From the NCBI GenBank assembly GCA_034408875.1, contig JAWXCJ010000139.1:1-33346 (forward strand): DNA of 33,346 bases. The letters are read 5' to 3'. Each line of letters starts with the position of its first letter. Position 1 is the first letter of the stretch. Origin of the DNA: JANNHK01 sp034408875 (lineage in GTDB: Bacteria; Actinomycetota; Acidimicrobiia; IMCC26256; PALSA-610). The position numbers were made by a program, and so were the translations under genes. Shown in pieces: positions 15,607 through 23,103 of the stretch. Below the pieces are notes generated by a model. The model ran no database searches. It was not told the origin of the DNA and saw nothing but the letters and a program-made list of their open reading frames with translations.

Positions 15607-18095
15607 AGGCGGTGATCATGGCCGGCGGCGAGGGCACTCGCCTGCGGCCGCTCACGAGCAACTCGCCGAAGCCGATGATGCCGATCGCGAACGTGCCGAT
15701 GATGGAGCACATCGTGAGCCTGCTCGCGAAGCACGGCTTCGACGACATCGTCGTGACGGTCGCGTTCCTGGCCAACCACATTCGCAACTACTTCGGCGAC
15801 GGCTCCGACTTCGGGGTGCGCATGCGCTACGCGACCGAGGAGTCGCCGCTCGGCACCGCGGGTTCGGTGCGCAACGCAATGGACGAACTCGACGAGACGT
15901 TTCTCGTCATCTCCGGTGACGTGCTCACCGATGTCGATCTCACTTCGATCGTGGACCAGCACCAGAAGCACGAGGCGTTCGCGTCCATCGCGCTGAAGCG
16001 GGTCGAGAACCCGGTCGAGTTCGGCATTGTCATCACGCGTGACGACGGGACGATCGAACGGTTTCTCGAGAAGCCGACCTGGGGACAGGTCTTCTCCGAC
16101 ACGATCAACACCGGTATCTACGTGCTCGAACCCGAGGTGTTCGACTACATCCCGGCCGGCGAGGTCGTCGACTTCTCGGGCGAGGTGTTCCCGGCGATGC
16201 TCGACGACGGCCGCAAGCTGTTCGGCATTGTCGTCGATGGATACTGGGAAGACGTCGGCACGCTCGAGTCGTACCGCGTCGCCCACGAGGACATCCTCGA
16301 CGGCCGCGTGCAGGTCGACATCCCAGGTTTCCGGCTGCGCGAGAATGTGTGGCTCGGCGAGAACGCCGACCTCTCGCCTGACGCGGTGATCGACGGCCCG
16401 GTCGTCGTCGGCGACAACTGCCGCATCGAGGCCGGCGCGGTGCTGCGCCCGTACACCGTGCTCGGCGACGACGTCGTCGTGAAGTCGGAAACGGTAATCG
16501 AGCGCTCGGTCGTCCACGACCACGTGTACCTGGGTAAGGGTGTCCGGCTCCGCGGCGCGGTCGTCGGGCGCGCGAACGACGTCCGCGAGGGCGTACGCAT
16601 CGAAGAGGGTGTCGTCATCGGCGACGAGTGTTTCATCGGCGCGCACGCCGTGATCAATCCGTCGGTGAAGATCTATCCGTTCAAGTCGGTCGACCCCGGC
16701 GCGCACGTGACGTCGTCGATCGTGTGGGAGAGCCGGGGCGCGCGCACGCTCTTCGGCCGGCGCGGCGTGAGCGGTCTCGCCAACGTCGACATCAACCCGG
16801 AAACCGTTATCCGCCTCGCGATGGCGTACGGCACCTCGCTGAAGCGCGGCTCGGTGGTGTGTACGAGCCGCGACACGAGCCGTACCGCGCGTGCGCTGAA
16901 GCGGGCGATGATCGCGGGGCTGAACCTGGCCGGGGTCCACGTGATGGACCTCGAACTCTCGACGGTGCCGCTCACCCGGTTCCAGGTGCGCAGCGAGCGA
17001 GCCCAAGGCGCCATCACGCTGCGCCTCGACCCGACCGATCCCGACAGCATCGAGATCCGGTTCCTCGACGAGACGGGTCTCGACCTCGACGAGGGTGCCC
17101 AGCGCAAGATCGAGCGGCTGCTGTACCGCGAAGACTTCCGCCGCGCGTTCGCGGGCGACATCGGCGACATCGTGTTCCCGCCCCGGGCCATCGAGTTCTA
17201 CACGGCCGCGCTCGATCGCAGCGTCGACGCGGCCCGGTTGCGCCAACGCCGGTTCAAGGTCGTGCTCGACTACTCGTTCGGTGCCGCGTCCACGGTGATG
17301 CCCAACGTGCTCGGCAAGATCGGTGCGTCCGTCCTGGCCGTGAACCCGTACGCGGCGACGGCGGGCGCGGCCGCGGCGGGCGAGGATCTCGACACCCGGC
17401 TCAAGACGATGGGCGACCTGGTCCGAACGTCCGGATCCGACCTCGGCTTCGTGTTCGACCCCGACGGCGAGACCGCGATCATCGTCGACGACCAGGGTTC
17501 GTCACTGACATCGGAGCAGGCGTTGCTCGCGCTCGTCCAGCTTGTCTGTGAAGCGCGCCCGGGTGCGCGCATCGGGCTCCCCGTATCGGTGAGCCGGTCG
17601 GCCGAACGCATCGCGGCCGACCACGGCGCCACGATCGTGTGGACGAAGCTGTCGGCCGCGCATCTCATGGAAGTCGCGGCAAGCGGCGCCGTCGACTTCG
17701 CCGCCTCGCAGGAAGGCGGGTTCATCTGGCCGACGTTCCTGCCCGCGTACGACGCGTCGGCGACGTTGGTGCACCTGCTCGATCTCCTCGCGGCCGTCGA
17801 CCGCCCGTTGTCTGCGATCGTGGCCGGGTTGCCGGAGCCGCACGTCGCCCACGAAGCGGTGCCCACACCGTGGGAACGCAAGGGCACCGTGATGCGCGGC
17901 GTGATGGAGCGGGCCAAGGACCACGAGGTGCTGCTCGTCGACGGCGTGAAGATCCTCTACCCGGACGGGTGGGCGCTCGTACTGCCCGACCCCGAGACGC
18001 CCGTCACGCACGTGTGGGCCGAGGGGGAGAGCGCGGCCGACGCCCGCCGCCTCGTGGCAATACACGCCGGACAGGTGGCAGAACTCACGCGCTAG
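15603..18095 (+). CDS. Mannose-1-phosphate guanylyltransferase / phosphomannomutase fusion protein
   Basis: This 830-aa protein starts at ATG 15603, overlapping pgsA by 4 bp; a longer open frame upstream is a high-GC artefact. Residues 1-~230 are a sugar nucleotidyltransferase: MKAVIMAGGEGTRLRPLTSN, SPKPMMPIANVPM, SGDVLTDVD, GYWEDVGT. A left-handed beta-helix of hexapeptide repeats follows (about 250-370). The C-terminal ~450 residues are phosphohexomutase-like: CTSRDTSRTARALKRAM holds the phosphoserine region, FDPDGETAIIVDD is the metal loop, and EGGFIWPTF the sugar loop. The metal loop deviates from DGDGDR, so mutase activity may be weak or absent. The predicted role is supplying GDP-mannose or a related sugar nucleotide for envelope glycans. 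Confidence 0.88.
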   Translation: MKAVIMAGGEGTRLRPLTSNSPKPMMPIANVPMMEHIVSLLAKHGFDDIVVTVAFLANHIRNYFGDGSDFGVRMRYATEESPLGTAGSVRNAMDELDETFLVISGDVLTDVDLTSIVDQHQKHEAFASIALKRVENPVEFGIVITRDDGTIERFLEKPTWGQVFSDTINTGIYVLEPEVFDYIPAGEVVDFSGEVFPAMLDDGRKLFGIVVDGYWEDVGTLESYRVAHEDILDGRVQVDIPGFRLRENVWLGENADLSPDAVIDGPVVVGDNCRIEAGAVLRPYTVLGDDVVVKSETVIERSVVHDHVYLGKGVRLRGAVVGRANDVREGVRIEEGVVIGDECFIGAHAVINPSVKIYPFKSVDPGAHVTSSIVWESRGARTLFGRRGVSGLANVDINPETVIRLAMAYGTSLKRGSVVCTSRDTSRTARALKRAMIAGLNLAGVHVMDLELSTVPLTRFQVRSERAQGAITLRLDPTDPDSIEIRFLDETGLDLDEGAQRKIERLLYREDFRRAFAGDIGDIVFPPRAIEFYTAALDRSVDAARLRQRRFKVVLDYSFGAASTVMPNVLGKIGASVLAVNPYAATAGAAAAGEDLDTRLKTMGDLVRTSGSDLGFVFDPDGETAIIVDDQGSSLTSEQALLALVQLVCEARPGARIGLPVSVSRSAERIAADHGATIVWTKLSAAHLMEVAASGAVDFAASQEGGFIWPTFLPAYDASATLVHLLDLLAAVDRPLSAIVAGLPEPHVAHEAVPTPWERKGTVMRGVMERAKDHEVLLVDGVKILYPDGWALVLPDPETPVTHVWAEGESAADARRLVAIHAGQVAELTR

Positions 18096-18179
18096 CGCGG
18101 CACCCCTACGTCTCTGGCTCCCTCCGCTCCCGTCCGAGGGGCCTTCGGCCGGCGGGACTCCGCTGCGTCCGCACGGCCC

Positions 18180-18206
18180 GGACAGGTCGCCGAACTGACG
18201 CGGTAG
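18180..18206 (+). repeat. Second copy of the 3' end of the guanylyltransferase gene
   Basis: The last nine codons of the gene (18069-18095, encoding GQVAELTR and a TAG stop) recur at 18180-18206. The copies differ at 4 of 27 bases and all four are synonymous third-position changes. The copies are 111 bp apart. The spacer holds a GGCC-TTC-GGCC hairpin (about 18140-18150). Confidence 0.7.
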
Positions 18207-18233
18207 CCGTCAGCGGCGATACAGTCCGCCGCC

Positions 18234-18614
18234 ATGAGTATCCCGGCGGACCTTCGGTACAGCGTCGAGCACGAATGGGTGCGCGTCGAAGGCAACCTTG
18301 CGACGATCGGCATCACTGACTTCGCCCAGGACAGCCTCGGCGACGTCGTCTACGTCCAGTTGCCCGAGATGGGCTCCACCGTTGACGCGGCCGCCGCGAT
18401 CAGCGAGATCGAGTCGACGAAGTCGGTCTCCGACATCTACGCACCCGTCAGCGGGACCGTGAGCGCCGTGAACGAGCGCCTCGGCGAGCAGCCCGAATTG
18501 GTCAACCAGGACCCGTACGGCGACGGCTGGATCTTCTCGGTGGAGCTGTCCGATCCGGCGCAGGTCGAGGCTTTGCTCGACGCCGCGGGCTACCACAAGC
18601 TCATCGAAGGCTGA
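18234..18614 (+). CDS. gcvH: Glycine cleavage system H protein
   Basis: This 126-aa protein starts at ATG 18234 with TACAGT (18220-18225) 8 nt upstream. It has the full lipoyl-carrier fold: RYSVEHEWVRVEG, IGITDFAQDSLGDVVYVQLP, then EIESTKSVSDIYAPVSG with K63 as the lipoylated lysine, and the C-terminal YGDGWIFSVEL. GcvH shuttles the aminomethyl group between P, T and L proteins. gcvT lies 4.5 kb downstream at the end of the same block; gcvP is not in the window. Next comes the GarA-like FHA gene, as in mycobacteria. Length and motifs are normal. Confidence 0.97.
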   Translation: MSIPADLRYSVEHEWVRVEGNLATIGITDFAQDSLGDVVYVQLPEMGSTVDAAAAISEIESTKSVSDIYAPVSGTVSAVNERLGEQPELVNQDPYGDGWIFSVELSDPAQVEALLDAAGYHKLIEG

Positions 18615-18620
18615 GGGTCT

Positions 18621-18635
18621 TCACCCTCTGGGTGA
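18621..18635 (+). terminator. Possible short hairpin after gcvH
   Basis: TCACCC-TCT-GGGTGA follows the gcvH stop by 6 nt. There is no T-tract. A leaderless-type promoter for the FHA gene lies 40 nt further on. Confidence 0.35.
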
Positions 18636-18687
18636 GGTAGAGAGTCCGTCATTGTGGAGCCCGGCGCCCGTCGGTAGCCTGCGCGGC

Positions 18688-19158
18688 GTGGTTTGCGCCC
18701 GCTGCGGACATATCAACCAGGACGGTGCCCGCTTCTGCTCGTCGTGCGGGGCCACGCTCACCGTCGACGACGAGACCACGCTGACGCTCCAGGCCGTCGA
18801 GGCGGCCGAGGACGTCGACGAGCTGGAGAGCTACCTCGAGGGTCTGCCGCCCGGTACCGGGTTGCTCGTGGCCCGCCACGGGCCCAACGAGGGTGCGTCG
18901 TACCGGCTCGACCAGGACGTGACCACCGTCGGCCGGCACCCCGACTCCGACATCTTCCTCGACGACATCACGGTGTCCCGCCGGCACGTGCGCATCAGCC
19001 GGGCCGACGCCGGCTACCGCCTCGAAGACGTGGGCTCGCTGAACGGCACCTACGTGAACCGCGAGCGCGTCGACGAAGCGCGCATCGACCACGGCGACGA
19101 GGTGCAAGTCGGTCGGTACCGGCTCACCTTCGTCTTCGCCGCTCCGCAGGAGCCGTGA
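18688..19158 (+). CDS. GarA/OdhI-like FHA protein with N-terminal zinc ribbon
   Basis: This 156-aa protein starts at GTG 18688, chosen over an upstream GTG (18652) because TAGCCT (18675-18680) ends 7 nt before it and the zinc ribbon begins at once. A zinc ribbon uses C3, C6, C17 and C20. Next comes DETTLTLQ (from residue 28), matching the ETT phosphorylation motif of GarA. The FHA domain follows: VGRHPDSDIFLDDITVSRRH and VGSLNGTYVNRERV. In mycobacteria GarA, when unphosphorylated, inhibits 2-oxoglutarate dehydrogenase and NAD-glutamate dehydrogenase, and PknB/PknG switch it off. It lies between gcvH and the FtsR-like gene, as there. The extra zinc ribbon is not in mycobacterial GarA. Confidence 0.9.
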   Translation: MVCARCGHINQDGARFCSSCGATLTVDDETTLTLQAVEAAEDVDELESYLEGLPPGTGLLVARHGPNEGASYRLDQDVTTVGRHPDSDIFLDDITVSRRHVRISRADAGYRLEDVGSLNGTYVNRERVDEARIDHGDEVQVGRYRLTFVFAAPQEP

Positions 19159-19160
19159 CC

Positions 19161-19988
19161 GTGGCGCGTGCGCACGTCTCGATCGGCGAGGTTCTCAGCG
19201 AACTGCGCGACGAGTTCCCCGACATCACGATCTCGAAGATCCGCTTTCTCGAAAGTCAGGGGCTCGTCGAGCCCGAACGCACACCGTCGGGGTATCGCAA
19301 GTTCTACGTCTCCGACATCGAGCGGCTGCGGTTCGTCCTGCGCGAGCAGAAGGACAACTTCCTGCCGCTGAAGGTCATCAAGGAACGCCTCGACGAAGTC
19401 GACGGCGGCGGCGGGTTCACACCAACACCGCCGGAGCCGCCGCCCGAACCCGAAAAGAAGAGGCGAGCGAAGAAGGCGCCGACGCGTGAGCCCGTGCTGT
19501 TCGAGGAAACGCGGCTCGCACGCGAACGCGCGGAGGCCAAGGAAGTGGCCAAGGAGGTGCGCGACGACGACGCCGGACCCGATTCGATGGTTGCCCTCGA
19601 AACCGGCGTGAGCCTGACGCGCTCGGAGCTCGCCAAGGCGGCGGGCCTGACCGACGAGCAACTCGGGCAGCTCGAGGAGTACGGGCTTGTCGTGCCGACG
19701 CACACCGCGAAGGACCGGGTGCTGTTCGACGAGGATGCGCTGGCCATTGCCCGCGCGGGCGGGGCGTTCATGCGTCACGGCATCGAGGCCCGGCACCTGC
19801 GCATGTATCGCGCGTTCGCCGACCGCGAAGCGGGCCTGTTCGAACAGATCGTCTTGCCCTACCGGCGCCAGCGGAACCCGGAAGCGCAGGCCAAGACGAC
19901 GCAGGCGCTCGGCGACCTCTCGGGTCTGGGCCGTCAGCTCCGCACCGCGTTGCTCCGCCAGGCCGTCCGGCGCACGCTGGGCGGCTGA
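19161..19988 (+). CDS. ftsR: MerR-family regulator, FtsR (Rv1828)-like
   Basis: This 275-aa protein starts at GTG 19161, because AGGAG (19148-19152) is 8 nt upstream; GTG 19155 is too close to it. The N-terminal MerR helix-turn-helix reads VSIGEVLSELRDEFPDITIS, IRFLESQGLV and SGYRKFYVSDIERLRFVLREQ. A Pro/Lys-rich linker (about 90-135) leads to a second DNA-binding-like domain (LTRSELAKAAGLTDEQLGQLEEYGLV, then a C-terminal helical part). The two-domain form is that of FtsR, which in corynebacteria and mycobacteria activates ftsZ. It lies directly after the GarA-like gene, as in mycobacteria, so orthology is likely. Confidence 0.9.
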   Translation: MARAHVSIGEVLSELRDEFPDITISKIRFLESQGLVEPERTPSGYRKFYVSDIERLRFVLREQKDNFLPLKVIKERLDEVDGGGGFTPTPPEPPPEPEKKRRAKKAPTREPVLFEETRLARERAEAKEVAKEVRDDDAGPDSMVALETGVSLTRSELAKAAGLTDEQLGQLEEYGLVVPTHTAKDRVLFDEDALAIARAGGAFMRHGIEARHLRMYRAFADREAGLFEQIVLPYRRQRNPEAQAKTTQALGDLSGLGRQLRTALLRQAVRRTLGG

Positions 19989-19990
19989 GC

Positions 19991-20557
19991 GTGCCCGCCC
20001 GCGTCCTGCTCGACGCGGCGGAACTCGACCGCACCGTGCGCCGGCTCGGGGCGGAGATCGCGGCCGACCACCCCGAAGGCGTACTGCTCGTCGGCGTGCT
20101 CAAGGGGGCGATGATCTTCCTGTCCGACCTGGCCCGGGCCGTGCAAACGGTGCCGGTCGAGATCGACTTCATGTCGATATCGCGCTTCGCGCCCGACAGC
20201 GGCCGGGTGAAGCTTCTGCACGACCTCCAGACCGACATCGGCGGGCGCGACGTCGTCGTCGTCGAAGACATCATCGACACCGGTCTCACGCTCGGTTACC
20301 TGTGCACCCAGCTCGCGGCGCGCGAACCGCGTCGCCTGTCGGTGTGCGCGCTGCTCGACCGTCCCACCCGCCGGATCGTGCCCCACGACATCGAGTACCG
20401 GGGGCTCACGCTTTCGGAGGACGAGTTCGTGCTCGGCTACGGGTTACACACCCGAGACCTGTACCGAAACTTGCCGTTCGTGGTCGCCGCGGATCGAGAC
20501 GAAGTGCTCGCCAACCCGGGGGTATACGTGCCGGAGCTGTACCACGCCACGGATTAA
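19991..20557 (+). CDS. hpt: Hypoxanthine phosphoribosyltransferase
   Basis: This 188-aa protein starts at GTG 19991, 2 nt after the ftsR stop. It carries LLVGVLKGAMIFLSDLARA (PPi loop), VEIDFMSISRFAP (flexible loop region with Ser-x), VVVVEDIIDTGLTLGYL (the PRPP-binding motif with its acidic pair) and FVLGYGLHTRDLYRNLPFV. It converts hypoxanthine or guanine plus PRPP to IMP or GMP in purine salvage. Its place between ftsR and bfn is an addition relative to the mycobacterial order. Cotranscription with ftsR is implied by spacing. Confidence 0.95.
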   Translation: MPARVLLDAAELDRTVRRLGAEIAADHPEGVLLVGVLKGAMIFLSDLARAVQTVPVEIDFMSISRFAPDSGRVKLLHDLQTDIGGRDVVVVEDIIDTGLTLGYLCTQLAAREPRRLSVCALLDRPTRRIVPHDIEYRGLTLSEDEFVLGYGLHTRDLYRNLPFVVAADRDEVLANPGVYVPELYHATD

Positions 20558-20587
20558 GGTCCGGCAGGCCGGTGGTAGGGTCGTTCC

Positions 20588-21070
20588 GTGATCCGCCTGT
20601 CGCTGATCGGCGTACGCGTCGAGGTGCCGACGAACCAGCCGATCGTGCTGCTGCGGGAAGAGAGTGGAGCGCGATTCCTGCCGATTTTCATCGGATCACC
20701 TGAAGCCACCGCGATCGTGTACGCCCTGCAAGGACTCGACACGCCCCGGCCGATGACGCACGACTTGTTCAAGACGGTGCTCGACGACCTCGAAGCGACG
20801 TTGGAGAAGGTCGAGATCACCGAGTTGAACGACGGCACCTTCTACGCCGAGATCGAACTCGACCGGGCGGGCAAGAAAATGCGGATCTCGTCGCGACCGT
20901 CCGATGCCATCGCCCTCGCCGTGCGCTACGGCGGCACCATCCCGATCTTCGCCGACGAAGCCGTTCTCGAAGAGGCCGGGGTGCTGTTCGAAGCCGACGA
21001 GGAAGAGCAGGAGGTCGCACAGTTCCGCGAGTTCCTCGATCAGGTGACACCCGAAGACTTCGCCCAATAG
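20588..21070 (+). CDS. Bifunctional nuclease family protein (DUF151/BFN)
   Basis: This 160-aa protein starts at GTG 20588, with TAGGGT (20576-20581) 6 nt upstream. It has the DUF151 core: REESGARFLPIFIGSPEATAI, RPMTHDLFKTVLDDL, ITELNDGTFYAEIEL and SSRPSDAIALAVRYGGTIPIF, then an acidic C-terminal helix. The mycobacterial relative is Rv1829, in the same position after the FtsR gene. Family members were first described as nucleases in plants; the bacterial role is not settled. The stop TAG at 21068-21070 runs directly into the channel-gene reading frame. Confidence 0.93.
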   Translation: MIRLSLIGVRVEVPTNQPIVLLREESGARFLPIFIGSPEATAIVYALQGLDTPRPMTHDLFKTVLDDLEATLEKVEITELNDGTFYAEIELDRAGKKMRISSRPSDAIALAVRYGGTIPIFADEAVLEEAGVLFEADEEEQEVAQFREFLDQVTPEDFAQ

Positions 21071-21144
21071 TCGACGTCGTCAGCGGCGGCAGTCAGGTTC
21101 GCATCGGCCTGCTGTTACTCGCGCTGATCAGCGTCGTCGGAACC

Positions 21145-22089
21145 ATGTGGTTCTGGGTCGTCGAAGGTTGGAGTGTCGTCGACGCGATGTACCAGACCGC
21201 GACCACGGTCACGACCGTCGGTCTCGGCGAGGTGCGCCCGTTCGACTCGAGCGCGAAGCTCTTCTCGATCGCGCTCAGCATCGTCGGGGTCTCGGCCGCG
21301 TTGTTCACCCTGGGCGGCGTGTTCGAGCAACAACTCGAACACCAGCTCGCCCGGTTCGGAAGGAGACGAATGGACCGGCGCATCGAAGCGCTCTCCGGGC
21401 ACGCGATCGTGTGCGGCTACGGGCGGGTCGGAAGCCAGATCGCACGGTTCATCGCAGCGCGCGGTCAGGCGCTCGTCGTGGTCGACGCGAGCGAGGACCG
21501 GTGCGCGACGGCAACCGCCGACGGGTATCTCGCCGTCTGCGGCGACTGCACCGAGGACGACACGCTGTTGTTCGCGGGGATCGAGCGGGCCGCGACATTG
21601 ATCGTGAGCTTGGGTGACGACGCGGCGGCCATCTCGGCGGTGCTCTCGGCGCGGGTCCTCAACGCCGAGATGCGCATCGTCGCCCGGGCCAACGCGATGT
21701 CGTCGGAGGCGAAGTTGAAGCGGGCCGGCTGCGACCGGGTCGTCAACCCCCTCAGCCAGGGCGCCCAGCGCATGGCCGCGTTCGCGCAGCAGCCGGCGGT
21801 CGCCGACTTCCTCGACGTCGTCGTGCACGACGGGTCGCTCGAGTACCGGTTAGAGGAGATGAAACTCGAGGACGGGTCTCCGCTCGCGGGTGCCGGCCTG
21901 GGCGAGGCCCACATCCGGGCCCGCACCGGCGCCCTGGTCCTGGCCCTGCGCAACGCCGACGGCACCTTCGTGTCGAACCCGGCCGCCGACGTCATCCTGG
22001 CGGCCGGGGCCACGCTCATCGTGATTGGCACCGCCGACCAGCTGGGCGCCCTCCAGACGATTCTCGGCGGGGCGGCCGCCCGCCGTTGA
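21145..22089 (+). CDS. Two-helix potassium channel with TrkA-N/TrkA-C (RCK) domains
   Basis: The selectivity filter TVTTVGLGE follows pore helix DAMYQTATT. The second helix is KLFSIALSIVGVSAALFTLG. The RCK N-domain follows (HAIVCGYGRVGSQIARFIAA, VVVDAS, AVCGDCTEDDTLLFAGI) and then a TrkA-C domain (about 220-310). It is a ligand-gated K+ channel or related cation conductance. ATG 21145 is the only ordinary start, but it falls inside the first membrane helix. The same frame upstream encodes VRIGLLLLALISVVGT, which completes that helix, and is open back to 21070. There GTC sits where a coupled GTG would be expected. The true start is therefore uncertain, and the product from 21145 may lack helix 1. 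Confidence 0.85.
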   Translation: MWFWVVEGWSVVDAMYQTATTVTTVGLGEVRPFDSSAKLFSIALSIVGVSAALFTLGGVFEQQLEHQLARFGRRRMDRRIEALSGHAIVCGYGRVGSQIARFIAARGQALVVVDASEDRCATATADGYLAVCGDCTEDDTLLFAGIERAATLIVSLGDDAAAISAVLSARVLNAEMRIVARANAMSSEAKLKRAGCDRVVNPLSQGAQRMAAFAQQPAVADFLDVVVHDGSLEYRLEEMKLEDGSPLAGAGLGEAHIRARTGALVLALRNADGTFVSNPAADVILAAGATLIVIGTADQLGALQTILGGAAARR

Positions 22090-22122
22090 CCCGGGCTCGA
22101 CCTGACGTTTACCCTCACCGTT

Positions 22123-22145
22123 GTAGTTACACTTGTGTGACGTAC
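22123..22145. promoter_or_regulatory. Inverted repeat over the -10 of the second merR gene
   Basis: GTAGTTACAC (22123-22132), TT, then GTGTGACGTAC (22135-22145) is a near-perfect dyad with one substitution and one extra base. It covers TACACT (22128-22133), a plausible -10. This suggests an operator, possibly autoregulatory. CTGACG at 22102-22107 gives a 20-bp spacer, long as in MerR-controlled promoters. Confidence 0.5.
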
Positions 22146-22168
22146 CGCCCGGGCCCGGGCGGTACGTC
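22139..22168. repeat. Perfect 30-nt palindrome in the leader of the second merR gene
   Basis: The half-site GACGTACCGCCCGGG is followed at once by its exact reverse complement. With transcription starting about 7 nt after TACACT, the mRNA would begin at this hairpin and the ribosome site GAGGA (22178-22182) would follow it. It could protect the 5' end, attenuate, or bind protein on DNA. Confidence 0.75.
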
Positions 22169-22191
22169 GGAGCACGCGAGGAATGAGCGGG

Positions 22192-22647
22192 ATGAGCGAG
22201 CAGGGATACCGCGGACCCCAGGTCTGCAAGATTGTCGGGATCACCTACCGGCAACTCGACTACTGGGCGCGCACCGATCTCGTACGGCCGTCGGTGTGCG
22301 ACGCCGCGGGGAGCGGCACACAGCGGTTGTACTCGTACCGTGACCTCGTCGAGTTGAAGGTCGTGAAGCGCCTCCTCGACTCCGGCATCTCGTTGCAAGC
22401 CGTGCGCCGCGTGATCGAGTACCTGCGCACGCAGATGGGCGTCGACCTCGCAGCCGCGCATCTCGTCATCGACGACGCCAAGACGGTGCTCGCCGAGAGC
22501 GATGACCAACTGTTCGACCTCCTGCGTGAAGGCCAGGGCGTGCTCTTCGTGCGGCTCGGCCCCGTCGTGAAGGATCTCGACGCGCAGCTCCTGCTGTTCG
22601 CTCCCGACGACGACGGCGGCGACACCCGCCACGCGGTCGCGACCTAA
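22192..22647 (+). CDS. MerR-family regulator, Rv1830-like
   Basis: This 151-aa protein is placed at ATG 22192, 9 nt after GAGGA; ATG 22183 in the same frame is only one base from that site. It begins MSEQGYRGPQVCKIVGITYR, continues QLDYWARTDLVRPSV and GSGTQRLYSYRDLVELKVVK, and forms a single winged helix with a short effector region. The wording (YRGP..C.IVGITYRQLDYWART, GSG.QRLYS) matches mycobacterial Rv1830, which lies in the same order after the FtsR and bfn genes. The 30-nt palindrome and dyad in its leader suggest strong self-control. Targets are not known from the sequence. Confidence 0.92.
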   Translation: MSEQGYRGPQVCKIVGITYRQLDYWARTDLVRPSVCDAAGSGTQRLYSYRDLVELKVVKRLLDSGISLQAVRRVIEYLRTQMGVDLAAAHLVIDDAKTVLAESDDQLFDLLREGQGVLFVRLGPVVKDLDAQLLLFAPDDDGGDTRHAVAT

Positions 22648-22686
22648 GGACCTCTCATCGAGACCGAGCCGCTTCCACACGACGAA

Positions 22687-23103
22687 GTGCGCTTCGCGCA
22701 CAACTCGGAACGGCAATTCGCGAAGCTCCTCGACTTCTACGCGATTGCGTGGGAGTACGAGCCGACGACGTTCACCCTCGAGTGGACACGCGACGGTGAG
22801 CCCGCACAGGCGTTTACGCCCGACTTCTACCTGCCGGCGTACGACCTCTACATCGAGATCACGACGCTCAACCAGAAGCTGGTGACGAAAAAGAACCGTA
22901 AGGCGCGCCGGTTGCGGGAACAGAACCCCGAGCTCAATATCCGGGTGCTCTACCAGCGCGACTACCTTCACCTCCTCGTGAAGTACGGACTCGAACCGCC
23001 CTCACAGCTCGTCGCCGCGGGTGGAGACAACCCGCCGTTTCGGCTCGACATCGAGCGGCACGCGAACGTCGACGCGCCCGGCGCCGAAGCCGAAAGCGCG
23101 TGA
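22687..23103 (+). CDS. Uncharacterised protein with PD-(D/E)XK nuclease-like pattern
   Basis: This 138-aa protein starts at GTG 22687. The frame also extends back to 22660 (EPLPHDEV), where only a rare ATC start follows AGGA. The conserved-looking part is SERQFAKLLDFYAIAWEYEP (first acidic residue in a helix), QAFTPDFYLP (Asp on a strand), YIEITTLNQKLVTKKNRKAR (Glu, then basic residues) and IRVLYQRDYLHLLVKYGL. This order of E, PD, E and K matches restriction-endonuclease-fold proteins, but the motif reads ExT rather than ExK, so activity is uncertain. It lies between the Rv1830-like gene and gcvT and overlaps gcvT by 4 bp. I recall similar segments joined to phosphoribosyltransferases elsewhere, unverified. 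Confidence 0.7.
   Translation: MRFAHNSERQFAKLLDFYAIAWEYEPTTFTLEWTRDGEPAQAFTPDFYLPAYDLYIEITTLNQKLVTKKNRKARRLREQNPELNIRVLYQRDYLHLLVKYGLEPPSQLVAAGGDNPPFRLDIERHANVDAPGAEAESA

Noticed and set aside
13575..18095. A 1506-codon open frame covering GGT, pgsA and the guanylyltransferase gene
   Set aside because: Its first ~670 codons are out of frame with two clear genes and are Arg/Pro-rich, the mark of high-GC shadow frames. The real gene starts at 15603.
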